Under the pieces are notes generated by a model. The model was not told where the DNA came from, searched no databases, and saw only the letters and a program-made list of their open reading frames with translations. The translations under genes were made by a program, and so were the position numbers. From the NCBI RefSeq assembly GCF_003865375.1, contig NZ_RQVS01000012.1:35326-99325 (forward strand): a DNA stretch of 64,000 nt, given 5' to 3'. Positions 46,077-54,311 of this stretch are shown one piece after another. The stretch's first letter is position 1, and each line of letters opens with the position of its first letter. The DNA comes from Gulosibacter macacae (GTDB taxonomy: Bacteria; Actinomycetota; Actinomycetes; Actinomycetales; Microbacteriaceae).

Positions 46077-47258
46077 ATGGCAGATATGTCTGTGTTGCCC
46101 CCGGCTGATTCGCGAGCCTCGCGTAACGGTGCCCGATCGTCTGGGCGCCTCCTTCGCCAGCTCGAACGCCCTGGGGATGCCGTGCGTCACTTCGGCCCGA
46201 ACTGGTTCACCTCGGTCATGGGTACGGCAATCGTGGGTGTGGCGGCGACGAAGCTGCCGCTCGTCGCCGAGGGGCTCACCGTACCGGCGACGGTGGTCTG
46301 GCTCGCAGCGCTGGTGCTGCTGGTCATCGTGCTCTGCCTCACCGCGGCGCACTGGCTGCGCTTTCCGCAACACGCGCGCGCCGAACTCGTGCATCCGATC
46401 ATGGCGAATTTCGTCGGCGCTGTGTCGATGGCGTTCACTGCCGTGGCCGCAGGATTCCTACCCCTGGGTAGCGCGCTCATCGGTGACGCGGCCGCATCCG
46501 CGCTCGCCTGGGCGTGCTGGCTCACCGGCACGGCAATCGGCATCGGCAGTGCGATCTTCGTGCCGATCATGCTCTTTGTGCGCCATTCGCACGATGAGAA
46601 CGCCGCGTTCATGGGCTGGCTCATGCCGATCGTGCCACCGATGGTGTCGTCCGCGGTGGGCATAGGGCTCGTCGACACGCTTTCAAGCCTCGAGGCGCAG
46701 CGCACGCTCCTCGTTGTCTGCGCCATGCTCTTTGGCACCACGATCATCCCGGCGCTCATCGTGATCGGCCTCGTCTGGCAACGCCTATTGCGTTTCGGCG
46801 TTGGTCCGGCCCACCGCGTGCCAATGTTGGCCATTGCACTTGGCCCGCTCGGCCAATCGGCAACTTCGGCCATTGCCCTTGGCACCGCCGCCGAGGGCCT
46901 CGTCTCACCGACCCTCGCCGCACCGCTCCACGCACTCGCGCTCGCCTACGCGGCAGCAATACTCGGCTTTGCGACGCTCTGGTTCACGATCGTCACCATC
47001 CTTGTCGCACGTCAGGCGCGAATCGGGTTGCCGTTCTCACTCGCCTGGTGGTCGTTCACCTTCCCCGTGGGCACCTGCGTCACCGGCTTCGCGGCGCTCG
47101 CGCACGAAACCGGCCTCCTGGTCGTAACCGTGGCCGCCCTCGCCACCTATGCGGTGCTGGTCATTGCGTGGCTCACCGTTGCAAGCCGCACGTTCTACGG
47201 AGCGGTCGTGACGGGCGAGCTCTTCCTGCCGCCTGAGCCGGGCCGCACCGCCCGCTGA
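46077..47258 (+). CDS. TDT-family transporter (TehA/SLAC1-like)
   Basis: A 393-residue protein with about ten transmembrane helices. 'HFGPNWFTSVMGTAIVGVAA' near the start is the family hallmark, and 'HPIMANFVGAVSMAFTAVA' and 'WWSFTFPVGTCVTGFAALA' are the next conserved blocks. Members carry C4-dicarboxylates, sulfite or small anions; the tellurite-resistance name is historical. The substrate here is unknown. It starts about 110 bp upstream-divergent from ffh and precedes the carbonic anhydrase gene by 47 bp. Confidence 0.85.
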   Translation: MADMSVLPPADSRASRNGARSSGRLLRQLERPGDAVRHFGPNWFTSVMGTAIVGVAATKLPLVAEGLTVPATVVWLAALVLLVIVLCLTAAHWLRFPQHARAELVHPIMANFVGAVSMAFTAVAAGFLPLGSALIGDAAASALAWACWLTGTAIGIGSAIFVPIMLFVRHSHDENAAFMGWLMPIVPPMVSSAVGIGLVDTLSSLEAQRTLLVVCAMLFGTTIIPALIVIGLVWQRLLRFGVGPAHRVPMLAIALGPLGQSATSAIALGTAAEGLVSPTLAAPLHALALAYAAAILGFATLWFTIVTILVARQARIGLPFSLAWWSFTFPVGTCVTGFAALAHETGLLVVTVAALATYAVLVIAWLTVASRTFYGAVVTGELFLPPEPGRTAR

Positions 47259-47305
47259 GATTGCCCGCCGCCGCAGCACCCAGCGCAGGCTGGCAGAATC
47301 CCACC

Positions 47306-47863
47306 ATGACCAACGGCCCCCTCATCCTTCCCTTCAACGGCGTTGCCCCGCGCATCCACAGCTCGGCCTGGATCGCACCGAACGCGACGATCATTGGCGA
47401 CGTCGAAATCGGTCCCGACTCGAGCGTCTTCTACGGATGCGTACTGCGCGGCGACTCCGGCCGCATCCGCATTGGTGCGCGCACGAATCTGCAGGACGGC
47501 ACCGTCGTGCACGTCGACCCGGATGCGCCGTGCACGCTCGGCGACGATGTGACGATCGGTCACGCGGCGATGCTGCACGGCACCACCGTTGGCAATGGCA
47601 CGCTCATTGGGATGCGCGCGTCGCTCCTCAGCGGATCAAGCGTCGGCGCCGGGTCGCTCGTCGCGGCGGGCGCGGTGGTACTCGAAGGTTTCGAGATTGG
47701 TGATCGGATGCTCGCGGCGGGTGTGCCGGCGAAGGTGCGCCGCGAGACGACCGACGAAGAAGCAGCCGGGTTCATCCCGCACGCCGGTAACTACGTGCAG
47801 CTTGCGAAGGCGCAGGCGCCGCTCGACGAGGCTCTCACCCTCGACGAGGTGCGCTACTACTAG
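47306..47863 (+). CDS. gamma-carbonic anhydrase family protein
   Basis: A 185-residue left-handed beta-helix protein with hexapeptide repeats ('IIGDVEIGPDSSVFYGCVLR', 'VGNGTLIGMRASLLSGSSVG'). The metal-binding His residues of the gamma class are visible in 'GTVVHVD' and 'VTIGHAAMLHG', with the third in the same turn. Many such proteins (YrdA, PaaY type) have weak or no anhydrase activity. The ATG chosen is preceded by CAGAAT at 6 nt, consistent with a leaderless start, and by no Shine-Dalgarno. The tail after 160 is a helix. Confidence 0.88.
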   Translation: MTNGPLILPFNGVAPRIHSSAWIAPNATIIGDVEIGPDSSVFYGCVLRGDSGRIRIGARTNLQDGTVVHVDPDAPCTLGDDVTIGHAAMLHGTTVGNGTLIGMRASLLSGSSVGAGSLVAAGAVVLEGFEIGDRMLAAGVPAKVRRETTDEEAAGFIPHAGNYVQLAKAQAPLDEALTLDEVRYY

Positions 47864-47878
47864 GAGGCAGCCCTCACT

Positions 47879-48034
47879 GGGTGGTCGAGTAGCGAAGCGA
47901 ATTGAGACCCCGCGTTCCCTGCATTTCGATACGGCCTTCGGCCTACTCAATGCGCCAAGGAAACGGCCTTCGACCTACTCGACCACCCAACCCTGGCTGA
48001 TCGAGTAGGCCGTAGGCCGTATCGAGATCCCGCC
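47879..48034. repeat. compound TACTCGA-type repeat array
   Basis: Four related half-elements stand side by side: GGTGGTCGAGTAGCGAAGCG, TTTCGATACGGCCTTCGG, ACGGCCTTCGACCTACTCG and TGATCGAGTAGGCCGTAGG with GTATCGAGATCCC. They form alternative hairpins between the convergent carbonic anhydrase and metal ATPase genes. The family also occurs at 216 and 9623. Confidence 0.75.
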
Positions 48035-48039
48035 CCCAC

Positions 48040-49911
48040 TCACGCCGTGCGATAGCGCAGCAGCCGCATCGCGTTGACGATCACAACGAGTACCGAGATC
48101 TCGTGCACGAGCATCCCAATGCTCATCGTCACGCCGCCCGCGAAGACACCCGCAAGCAACAGCACCACGGTGACAAGCGCGATCGCGATGTTCTGCCGCA
48201 TGACGCTCACGGTCGCGCGGGCGAGCCCGAGCGCATCCGCGACGTGGCGCAGCTGATCACGCATGAGCGCGATATCGGCGGTCTCGACCGCAAGCCCACT
48301 GCCAGCTGCCCCCATCGCAACGCCGGTGTCGGCCGTCGCGAGCGCTGGTGCGTCGTTCACACCGTCGCCGACCATGGCGACGCGGTGGCCGGATGCTTGC
48401 AGCTCGCGAATCGCCTCGAGCTTGTCGTCGGGGAGGAGCCCAGCACGCACCTCGTCGATGCCGAGTTCGGTAGCAACGGCGCGGGCGACTGATTCGCGGT
48501 CGCCGGTGAGCATGACCACGCGGCGCACGCCCCGGCGGTGCAGCGCAGCGATGGCCTCGGCCGCATCAGCGCGCACAGTGTCGGCGACCGCGACGACGCC
48601 GCGGACACCACTGTGGTCGGCAACCACCATGGCCGTACGACCGAGTTCGCCGAGTCGTTCCACCTCATACTTCGCGAGAGCGAGGTCGATGCCGGGGAGC
48701 TCCTCGGCAACAAGCTCGGGCTTACCAACGACCACTCGTTCACCGTCGAGCACTGCCGTGATGCCGTGGCCGACGACCGGCGCGTAGGCGATGTTGGCGG
48801 TGGTGAGGTCGAGGGCGCGTTCGCGAGCGGCTTCGACGATGGGCCGGGCAAGCGGATGCTCGCTGCCAAGTTCGACGCGTGCCGCGAGTTGCAGCAGCTC
48901 GTCTTCGCTTGTGCGGCTGTCAAGCGGCACCACATCGGTGAGCTGCGGGCGACCTTCGGTGAGCGTGCCGGTCTTGTCGAGGGCAACGACGTCGATGGTC
49001 GCGGCACGTTCGAGGTGTTCGCCGCCCTTGATGAGCACGCCGCGGCGGGCACCACGGCCGATGCCCGCGACGATCGCGACGGGAATCGAGATAACGAGCG
49101 CGCCGGGGCAGCCGATGACGAGCAGCGTCAACGCGAGTTCAACGTTGCCGGTGATGAGTCCGGTCACGAGCGCGAGCAGGATGATGCCGGGTGTGTACCA
49201 CTTCGAGAAGCGGTCCATGAATTGCTGGGTACGGGCTTTCGCATCCTGCGCATCCTCGACGCGGCGAATGATGCGCGCGAGTGTCGTTTCGCCGCCAATA
49301 GCGTCGGTGCGCACGCGCAGATAGCCGCCGGTTTGCAGGGTGCCGGCGAAGACCGGGTCGCCCGGGCCTTTCGCTGCGGGGATCGATTCGCCGGTGATGC
49401 TCGCCTCGTTGACTGCGGCTTCGCCGGCGAGCACTTCGCCATCGACCGGCACCGTAGCGCCGGCCTTCACGATGACGGTTTCGCCGACGCGCACCTGGGT
49501 CGCAGGCGTTTCGATTTCGGTGCCATCGCGTTCGACGATCGCAATGTCGGGAGCGTGGTCGATGAGTTCGCCAAGGGCCGCGCGGGTCTTCGCGAGCGTC
49601 GCGAGTTCAAGCGCGTGGCCGAGGGCGAAGAGTGTCGTGACGGCGGCGGCCTCCCAATAGTTCTGGATGAAGACGGCGCCGATCGCGGCGACGGCGACGA
49701 GAAGGTCGATGGCGATGACGCGAGCACGCAGCGCACGCACCGCCTTGACCACGATCGGGATGCCGGCAACGGCGGCTGAGGCGAGCATGAACGCATCGCC
49801 GGCCCACTGCATCCCTGACCAGATAAGCAACCACGCGATGACCGCGAGGGCCGCGGCCATACCGGGCACGGTCCACTTCGAGGTGCGTAGCTGGTGGAGC
49901 GACGCGTTCAT
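48040..49911 (-). CDS. P1B-type heavy-metal ATPase with a CPG membrane motif
   Basis: A 623-residue metal pump. All ATPase parts are present: TGES in the actuator domain, DKTGTLTEG with the phosphorylated Asp, SEHPLARPI (the HP motif) and 'MVGDGVNDAPALATADTG'. The membrane metal site reads 'VIGCPGALVISIPVAI', that is CPG rather than CPC, SPC or TPC, so metal specificity cannot be assigned from known groups. There is no N-terminal metal-binding domain; instead a separate HMA protein is encoded just upstream. The ATG chosen has AAGGAAAAG before it; an earlier in-frame ATG is inside the gap. Likely co-transcribed with the HMA gene. Confidence 0.92.
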   Translation of the reverse strand: MNASLHQLRTSKWTVPGMAAALAVIAWLLIWSGMQWAGDAFMLASAAVAGIPIVVKAVRALRARVIAIDLLVAVAAIGAVFIQNYWEAAAVTTLFALGHALELATLAKTRAALGELIDHAPDIAIVERDGTEIETPATQVRVGETVIVKAGATVPVDGEVLAGEAAVNEASITGESIPAAKGPGDPVFAGTLQTGGYLRVRTDAIGGETTLARIIRRVEDAQDAKARTQQFMDRFSKWYTPGIILLALVTGLITGNVELALTLLVIGCPGALVISIPVAIVAGIGRGARRGVLIKGGEHLERAATIDVVALDKTGTLTEGRPQLTDVVPLDSRTSEDELLQLAARVELGSEHPLARPIVEAARERALDLTTANIAYAPVVGHGITAVLDGERVVVGKPELVAEELPGIDLALAKYEVERLGELGRTAMVVADHSGVRGVVAVADTVRADAAEAIAALHRRGVRRVVMLTGDRESVARAVATELGIDEVRAGLLPDDKLEAIRELQASGHRVAMVGDGVNDAPALATADTGVAMGAAGSGLAVETADIALMRDQLRHVADALGLARATVSVMRQNIAIALVTVVLLLAGVFAGGVTMSIGMLVHEISVLVVIVNAMRLLRYRTA

Positions 49912-49939
49912 GGGTCTTTTCCTTTCTTGGCGGTTCGGA

Positions 49940-50170
49940 TTAGAAGGCGGCAGGAGCCGAGCGGTAGCCGGCGCGGTCGACGGCGGCGACAAGATCGTCG
50001 ACGCTTACGAGTGCCGGGTCGTGGTCAATTTCGATGCGGGAGCTGGCGTATTTCACTTCAACCGCGTCGACGCCGTCGAGGCGTCCGACCTGCTTTTCGA
50101 TCTTCTGCACGCAGGAGGGGCAGGTGAAGCCTTCGGCGCGGAGGGTGGTGTGGGTGGTGGTGGTGGTCAT
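49940..50170 (-). CDS. HMA-domain metallochaperone (CopZ-like)
   Basis: A 76-residue protein with one heavy-metal-associated domain: the CxxC is in EGFTCPSCVQKIEK and the fold ends 'LVAAVDRAGYRSAPAAF'. It should carry a soft metal ion to the neighbouring ATPase, which lacks its own such domain. GAAAGGACC precedes the chosen ATG. It is the first gene of the leftward pair and faces a Crp/Fnr regulator gene across a palindrome. Confidence 0.92.
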   Translation of the reverse strand: MTTTTTHTTLRAEGFTCPSCVQKIEKQVGRLDGVDAVEVKYASSRIEIDHDPALVSVDDLVAAVDRAGYRSAPAAF

Positions 50171-50236
50171 GGTCCGGTCCTTTCGTTCGGATGCGGTGGG
50201 GTCAGTTCTCAAGGTACGAACGAAGTAGGCCCCTCG

Positions 50237-50254
50237 CCTTGACGAACGTCAAGG
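50237..50254. promoter_or_regulatory. FNR/CRP-type operator palindrome
   Basis: CCTTGAC-GAAC-GTCAAGG is an exact inverted repeat; the core TTGAC-N4-GTCAA has the spacing and half-site form of FNR/CRP-family operators. It lies midway between the HMA gene and the Crp/Fnr gene, so it is probably the site of that regulator, acting on both promoters. Confidence 0.7.
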
Positions 50255-50287
50255 CCTGCGTACAGGCGCGTCAAGGAGGATCGGGAC

Positions 50288-50986
50288 ATGCAACATCGCG
50301 ATCTCGGGCTCACCCCCGTGCACGAATCTCAAGACGATCTCTGCGTCGCGCGCGTGCCGGTGTTCGCCAAGTTGCCGCGCGCAACTCAGCTCGAGATCGC
50401 CGGCTACGCCCGCCCACGCAAGCTGCGAGCTGGCGAAGCGCTCTATCGACAAGGGGATGCGATCGCGCAACTGTTCGTTGTGCACACCGGCACCTCAAAG
50501 CTCACCCAATCGCGCGCCGATGGCGAGTGGCTTGTGCGCACAGTCGGCCCCGGCGAAGTCGTCGGTGAGCATGCCTTTCTCACCGGCGCTCGACCCGATG
50601 ACACTGTGACGGCGCTCGAAGATTCGCAGATGTGTGTGTTCGATCACCGCGACCTCGGGCGCATCATTTCAGCGCATCCGCAGGTCGCGATTGAGATGTT
50701 GCGCGCCGTGAGCACTCGTTTACAGCGCGCTGAGCGGCGCATCACGGCACTCGCCGGCACGGATGCCGTGACCCGCCTTTCCGACTACCTGCTCGGTTCG
50801 CCGTTTGCGCGCGACGGCGAGACTGCGGTGGTGACCCTGCCGATGACCAAGCGCGAGGTGGCCTCGTATCTCGGCATGACACCCGAGTCGTTTTCGCGGG
50901 CGCTCGCGCGGCTCACAAAGAGCGGCGCCATCGAAGTCGACGGCCCGCGCATCCGACTCCTCGACCCAGCCAAGCTCACCAGCTAG
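50288..50986 (+). CDS. Crp/Fnr-family transcriptional regulator
   Basis: A 232-residue regulator with an N-terminal cyclic-nucleotide-type beta-roll (about 25-140; 'GEALYRQGDAIAQLFVVHTG') and a C-terminal winged helix ('MTKREVASYLGMTPESFSRA'). The second recognition helix motif E-SxSR matches proteins that bind TTGA-type half sites. It has few cysteines (Cys19 and Cys117), not the four-Cys cluster of FNR, so the signal is probably not a classical Fe-S sensor. A TTGAC/GTCAA palindrome lies upstream, and a metal pump is divergent. Confidence 0.9.
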   Translation: MQHRDLGLTPVHESQDDLCVARVPVFAKLPRATQLEIAGYARPRKLRAGEALYRQGDAIAQLFVVHTGTSKLTQSRADGEWLVRTVGPGEVVGEHAFLTGARPDDTVTALEDSQMCVFDHRDLGRIISAHPQVAIEMLRAVSTRLQRAERRITALAGTDAVTRLSDYLLGSPFARDGETAVVTLPMTKREVASYLGMTPESFSRALARLTKSGAIEVDGPRIRLLDPAKLTS

Positions 50987-51003
50987 TCACGCACCGCAAG
51001 TGG

Positions 51004-51057
51004 CCCTCTTGTGGCGTTCACCCCCACCCATGCGTGGGGGTGAACGCCACGAGAGGG
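51004..51057. terminator. long hairpin between the Crp/Fnr gene and a GNAT gene
   Basis: A 23-bp stem with one G-T pair: arms start CCCTCTTGTGGCGTTCACCC and end GGGTGAACGCCACGAGAGGG, around CCCATGCG. It is between convergent genes. A sequence with the same CACCCATG/GTGGG core forms the hairpin at 54312. Confidence 0.7.
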
Positions 51058-51122
51058 GTAGAAACGGCAGTACGTGTGCGTCATGGCGTGAACCTCGCGT
51101 ACTGAGGCTCGCGAAGTGCGCC

Positions 51123-51560
51123 CTAGTCTGCGATGAGGCGCTTACCGAGCACGGCGACCTCGTTCACCGCATAGCCAAGGTGGTCGTAAAACGCGAGCAC
51201 GCTGGTGTTGTCGCTGCGCACCATGAGTTGCAGCTTCGGGCATCCCTGAGCTTCGAGTCGCCGCTCGATCTCGGCCATGAGCGCGCGCCCGATACCGGCA
51301 CCGCGATGCGAGGGCGCGGAAGCCAGGTAGTACACCCAGCCGCGGTGTCCGTCGTAGCCACCGAGCACGGTGCCAACGAGCACTTCACCATCAGCGGCCT
51401 CGTCAGCGAACGCCCCGAGCAACAGCTCCGGCCAGGTCGCGAGCGCCCGCGCGAAATCAGCGTGCGGGTCATTCCACGGCCGGGTCAACCCCACCTCGTG
51501 CCAGAGCGCGACGGCAGCATCCGCATCCGCATCGCCGAGCGGTCGAATCGCGAACGTCAC
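51123..51560 (-). CDS. GNAT-family N-acetyltransferase (YpeA-like)
   Basis: A 145-residue acetyltransferase. The acetyl-CoA-binding loop is 'APSHRGAGIGRALMAEIERR' and the late strand 'VRSDNTSVLAFYDHLGYAVN' is typical of the YpeA/RimI-like branch; the N-terminus is 'IRPLGDADADAAVALWHEVG'. The substrate is not known. It overlaps the end of ftsY by 4 bp (ATGA) and so is co-translated with it. Confidence 0.88.
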   Translation of the reverse strand: MTFAIRPLGDADADAAVALWHEVGLTRPWNDPHADFARALATWPELLLGAFADEAADGEVLVGTVLGGYDGHRGWVYYLASAPSHRGAGIGRALMAEIERRLEAQGCPKLQLMVRSDNTSVLAFYDHLGYAVNEVAVLGKRLIAD

Positions 51561-52438
51561 GCGTCGCCGACGAGCTTCTCGGCAAATACGTGCGGCGTGA
51601 AACCGGTGAGGTCGTCGATCGACTCCCCCGTGCCAATGAGTTTGATCGGCAACCCGGTGCGTTCCTGCACGGCGAGCACGAAGCCACCCTTGGCCGAACC
51701 ATCCAACTTCGTGATTACAAGCCCGGTCACGCCCGAATGCTCGATGAATGCCTCGGCTTGCGAAACACCGTTCTGGCCGGTGGTCGCATCCAGCACGAGC
51801 AGCACTTCACTCACCGGGGTGAGCTTCTCGACCACTCGGTGAATCTTCGTGAGCTCATCCATGAGCCCGGCCTTCGTCGGCAGGCGACCGGCTGTGTCGA
51901 GAATGACCATCTCGATGCCCTCACGCATCGCGATCTCAACGGTCTGATAGGCGACCGAGGCCGGATCCTGCCCGTACTGTTGCGGCCGCACAATGCGCAC
52001 ATCCGCCCGCATCGCCCAGGTATCGAGCTGTTCCACGGCCGCTGCGCGGAAGGTGTCGGCGGCGCCAAGCACGACCGTGCGACCAAAGTTCCGCAAGAAG
52101 CGCGCGAACTTGCCGATCGTTGTCGTCTTGCCGACCCCGTTCACGCCGACCACGAGCGTCACTGCCGGCCTCGCCGAGAGGTTGAGGGTCGGGTCAAACT
52201 TCGCGAGGCGATCTTCAATGGTCTCGCGCAGCATCCGCTTGAGGTCGCGCGGGTCGGTTGTGCGGAATCGTTCGACCTGTCCGCGCAGCTCTTCGAGAAT
52301 CTCGTCGGTGATCACCGGACCGAAGTCGGCGAGCAGCAATGCATCCTCGAGGTCGTCCCACGTCGACTCATCGATCGTCTGTCGACCAAACATGCCGCGT
52401 AGTGCACTGCCGAGTGACCAGGAGTTCCGTTCCGCCAT
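51557..52438 (-). CDS. ftsY: signal recognition particle receptor FtsY
   Basis: SRP receptor GTPase. N domain ('LEDALLLADFGPVITDEILE') and G domain (G1 VVGVNGVGKTTTIGK, 'LGAADTFRAAAVEQL', 'LDTAGRLPTKAGLMDEL', 'TKLDGSAKGG') are complete. At 293 residues it has almost no acidic A domain, only about 15 residues before the N domain ('SWSLGSALRGMF'), which probably forms the amphipathic membrane helix. A TAACCT box is 6 nt from the ATG, so the transcript should be leaderless. A GNAT gene is coupled downstream. Confidence 0.96.
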   Translation of the reverse strand: MAERNSWSLGSALRGMFGRQTIDESTWDDLEDALLLADFGPVITDEILEELRGQVERFRTTDPRDLKRMLRETIEDRLAKFDPTLNLSARPAVTLVVGVNGVGKTTTIGKFARFLRNFGRTVVLGAADTFRAAAVEQLDTWAMRADVRIVRPQQYGQDPASVAYQTVEIAMREGIEMVILDTAGRLPTKAGLMDELTKIHRVVEKLTPVSEVLLVLDATTGQNGVSQAEAFIEHSGVTGLVITKLDGSAKGGFVLAVQERTGLPIKLIGTGESIDDLTGFTPHVFAEKLVGDA

Positions 52439-52444
52439 GGCCCC

Positions 52445-52450
52445 AGGTTA
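52445..52450 (-). promoter_or_regulatory. candidate -10 element of ftsY (leaderless)
   Basis: TAACCT on the minus strand fits TANNNT and is 6 nt from the ATG; no Shine-Dalgarno is seen between them. Confidence 0.5.
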
Positions 52451-52522
52451 CGCGACCTGACTTGTGGCCGTGGGAGGATGCGCTTGGTAGCGACCGCACC
52501 GTTGAGCACTAAGGAGCACGTG

Positions 52523-53089
52523 ATGCGCATTGGCCTCATTCGACACGGCGAGACCGATTGGAACGCCCAGTCCCGCCTGCAGGGACGCACTGATGTGCCA
52601 CTCAACGACCGCGGTCTTGAGCAAGCAGAGGATGCGGCGCGCCTGCTACGCGGACACGGCTGGAGCGAGATTTACGCCACTCCCCTCTCCCGAGCGCTGC
52701 GCACCGCCGAAATCATCGCGGTCGAGAATGGCCTGCCGCGCCCGAGCATCGCGCCAAACCTCGTCGAGCGCAGCTTCGGTGAACTCGAGGGTGCCCCGGT
52801 CTACGACGACAATGGTGAACGCCTGCCGATCGACCATCCGACGGTCGAACCCGAGCCCGAGGTCGTCGCCCGCGCACTCGCGGCGCTGCGCGAAATCGCT
52901 ACCGCCCACGACGATGATGCCGAGGTGCTCGTCGTTGCCCACGGCTCGGTCATTCGCCTCGTGCTCACCGAGCTTCTCGGCTGGCGAGCGCCGCACATCT
53001 CGAATCTCGCGATGTCGGTGATCGAGACTGACGACTCTGCGGCAGCAGGTTTCGTGGTGCGCTCAGCGAACGGATATCTAATCGCCTAG
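52523..53089 (+). CDS. histidine phosphatase family protein
   Basis: A 188-residue phosphoglycerate-mutase-like phosphatase. The catalytic motif is RHGETDWN near residue 7, the second arginine is in TPLSRALRTAE, and the second His in VVAHGSVIRLVL. The length and lack of the mutase insertions favour a phosphatase (CobC/PhoE type). The substrate is unknown. AAGGAG stands 6 nt before the ATG. It is upstream of the TerC riboswitch on the same strand. Confidence 0.9.
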   Translation: MRIGLIRHGETDWNAQSRLQGRTDVPLNDRGLEQAEDAARLLRGHGWSEIYATPLSRALRTAEIIAVENGLPRPSIAPNLVERSFGELEGAPVYDDNGERLPIDHPTVEPEPEVVARALAALREIATAHDDDAEVLVVAHGSVIRLVLTELLGWRAPHISNLAMSVIETDDSAAAGFVVRSANGYLIA

Positions 53090-53125
53090 GTCTCAACCCG
53101 GTCACGACGTGTACTCTTGGGGCCG

Positions 53126-53224
53126 GTGAAGGGGAGTATTCCTCTCGCGGCGTGTTCGTCATCACGAATCCCACCACTGGGGTTCCGGGCTCGCCGGCCG
53201 CAATGCGGCGGAAGAGACCTTCAG
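53126..53224 (+). ncRNA. yybP-ykoY manganese riboswitch
   Basis: The conserved pieces are present in order: GAAGG pairing with CCTTC as the closing stem, GGGGAGTA at the 5' side, a long variable arm, then the CGCCGGCCGC...GCGGCGGAAGAGACC segment at the 3' side. yybP-ykoY riboswitches sense Mn2+ and often precede TerC or MntP genes, as here. The element ends about 30 nt before the terC start, so it may gate translation or transcription of terC. Confidence 0.85.
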
Positions 53225-53253
53225 AGATGTTCTTTGCGAACCCTGGAGGCTTA

Positions 53254-54288
53254 GTGGGTCACGTCGATATTTGGATCTGGGCGATCAGTGTCGCGGTCGT
53301 AGTCGGATTCTTCTTCTTCGACTTCTATTCGCACGTCAAGCACGCGCATGTGCCGTCGATGAAAGAAGCTGGGATGTGGTCCCTCTTCTATATCGCGATG
53401 GCGTTCGTGTTCATGTTCCTCGTCGCTTGGCTCTGGGACTGGAACCACGCGGGTGATTTCATCACCGGTTACGCGACCGAAAAGGCGCTGTCAGTCGACA
53501 ATCTCTTCGTGTTCTTGCTGCTCATGACGAGCTTCAAGGTGCCCGATATTGCGCAACAGAAGGTGCTGCTCATCGGCATCGCAATCGCCCTAGTGATGCG
53601 CACCGCGTTCATCATCGGTGGCGCGCTCATTCTTGAAGCCTGGGCCTGGGTGTTCTACATCTTTGGTGCCTGGTTGCTCTTCATGGCCGTGCGCCAGTTC
53701 ATCGATTCGTTCAAGGATGAAGACCCCGAGATGCCGGGATGGGTGCAGCACATCAAGCGCTTCGTCCCCGCGTCTGACCACTACAACGACGACAAGTGGA
53801 AGATCGTCGAAAACGGCAAGAAGATGTGGACGCCGCTCATCCTCGTGGTGATCGCGCTCGGCTTCACCGACCTACTGTTCGCACTTGACTCGATCCCGGC
53901 GATTTTCGGTATCACGCAGGAGCCGTACCTCGTGTTCATGGCGAACGCGCTGGCACTGCTGGGTCTGCGACAGCTCTACTTCCTTATCCAGGGACTGCTT
54001 GCGCGCCTCGCGTTCCTCGATCTCGGGCTGGCGTTCATCCTCGGCTTTATTGGCGTGAAGCTCGTGTTCCACGCACTCCACGTCAACGAGGTGCCATTCA
54101 TCAACGGTGGCGAGCCGGTGCTCTGGGTGCCCGAGATTCCCACCTGGTTCTCGCTCGTGTTCATCTTCGGCACGCTCGCGATCGCTGCGGTCACCTCGCT
54201 CATCTACGCGAAGGGCGTCGAGGTCGGTAAGGCCGAGGCGAGCGAATCGACTGAGTCGGTCGAGCCCACTAAGCCCACTGAGGCATAA
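53254..54288 (+). CDS. TerC/Alx family membrane protein, probable Mn2+ exporter
   Basis: An integral membrane protein of 344 residues with about eight helices. The family signature segments 'ALSVDNLFVFLLLMTSFKVP' and 'LLFALDSIPAIFGIT' carry the conserved acidic residues thought to bind metal. The GTG chosen follows GGAGG by 4 nt; a longer frame would start inside the riboswitch. TerC/Alx proteins export Mn2+, which matches the riboswitch upstream. The old tellurite-resistance name does not describe the role. Confidence 0.92.
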   Translation: MGHVDIWIWAISVAVVVGFFFFDFYSHVKHAHVPSMKEAGMWSLFYIAMAFVFMFLVAWLWDWNHAGDFITGYATEKALSVDNLFVFLLLMTSFKVPDIAQQKVLLIGIAIALVMRTAFIIGGALILEAWAWVFYIFGAWLLFMAVRQFIDSFKDEDPEMPGWVQHIKRFVPASDHYNDDKWKIVENGKKMWTPLILVVIALGFTDLLFALDSIPAIFGITQEPYLVFMANALALLGLRQLYFLIQGLLARLAFLDLGLAFILGFIGVKLVFHALHVNEVPFINGGEPVLWVPEIPTWFSLVFIFGTLAIAAVTSLIYAKGVEVGKAEASESTESVEPTKPTEA

Positions 54289-54311
54289 CGACGCAGAGGC
54301 ATAACCGCGCA

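Noticed and set aside
46077..54288. Tellurite resistance locus from the TehA-like and TerC-like genes
   Set aside because: The names are historical; the genes are far apart and TerC has a manganese riboswitch. No other ter genes are present.
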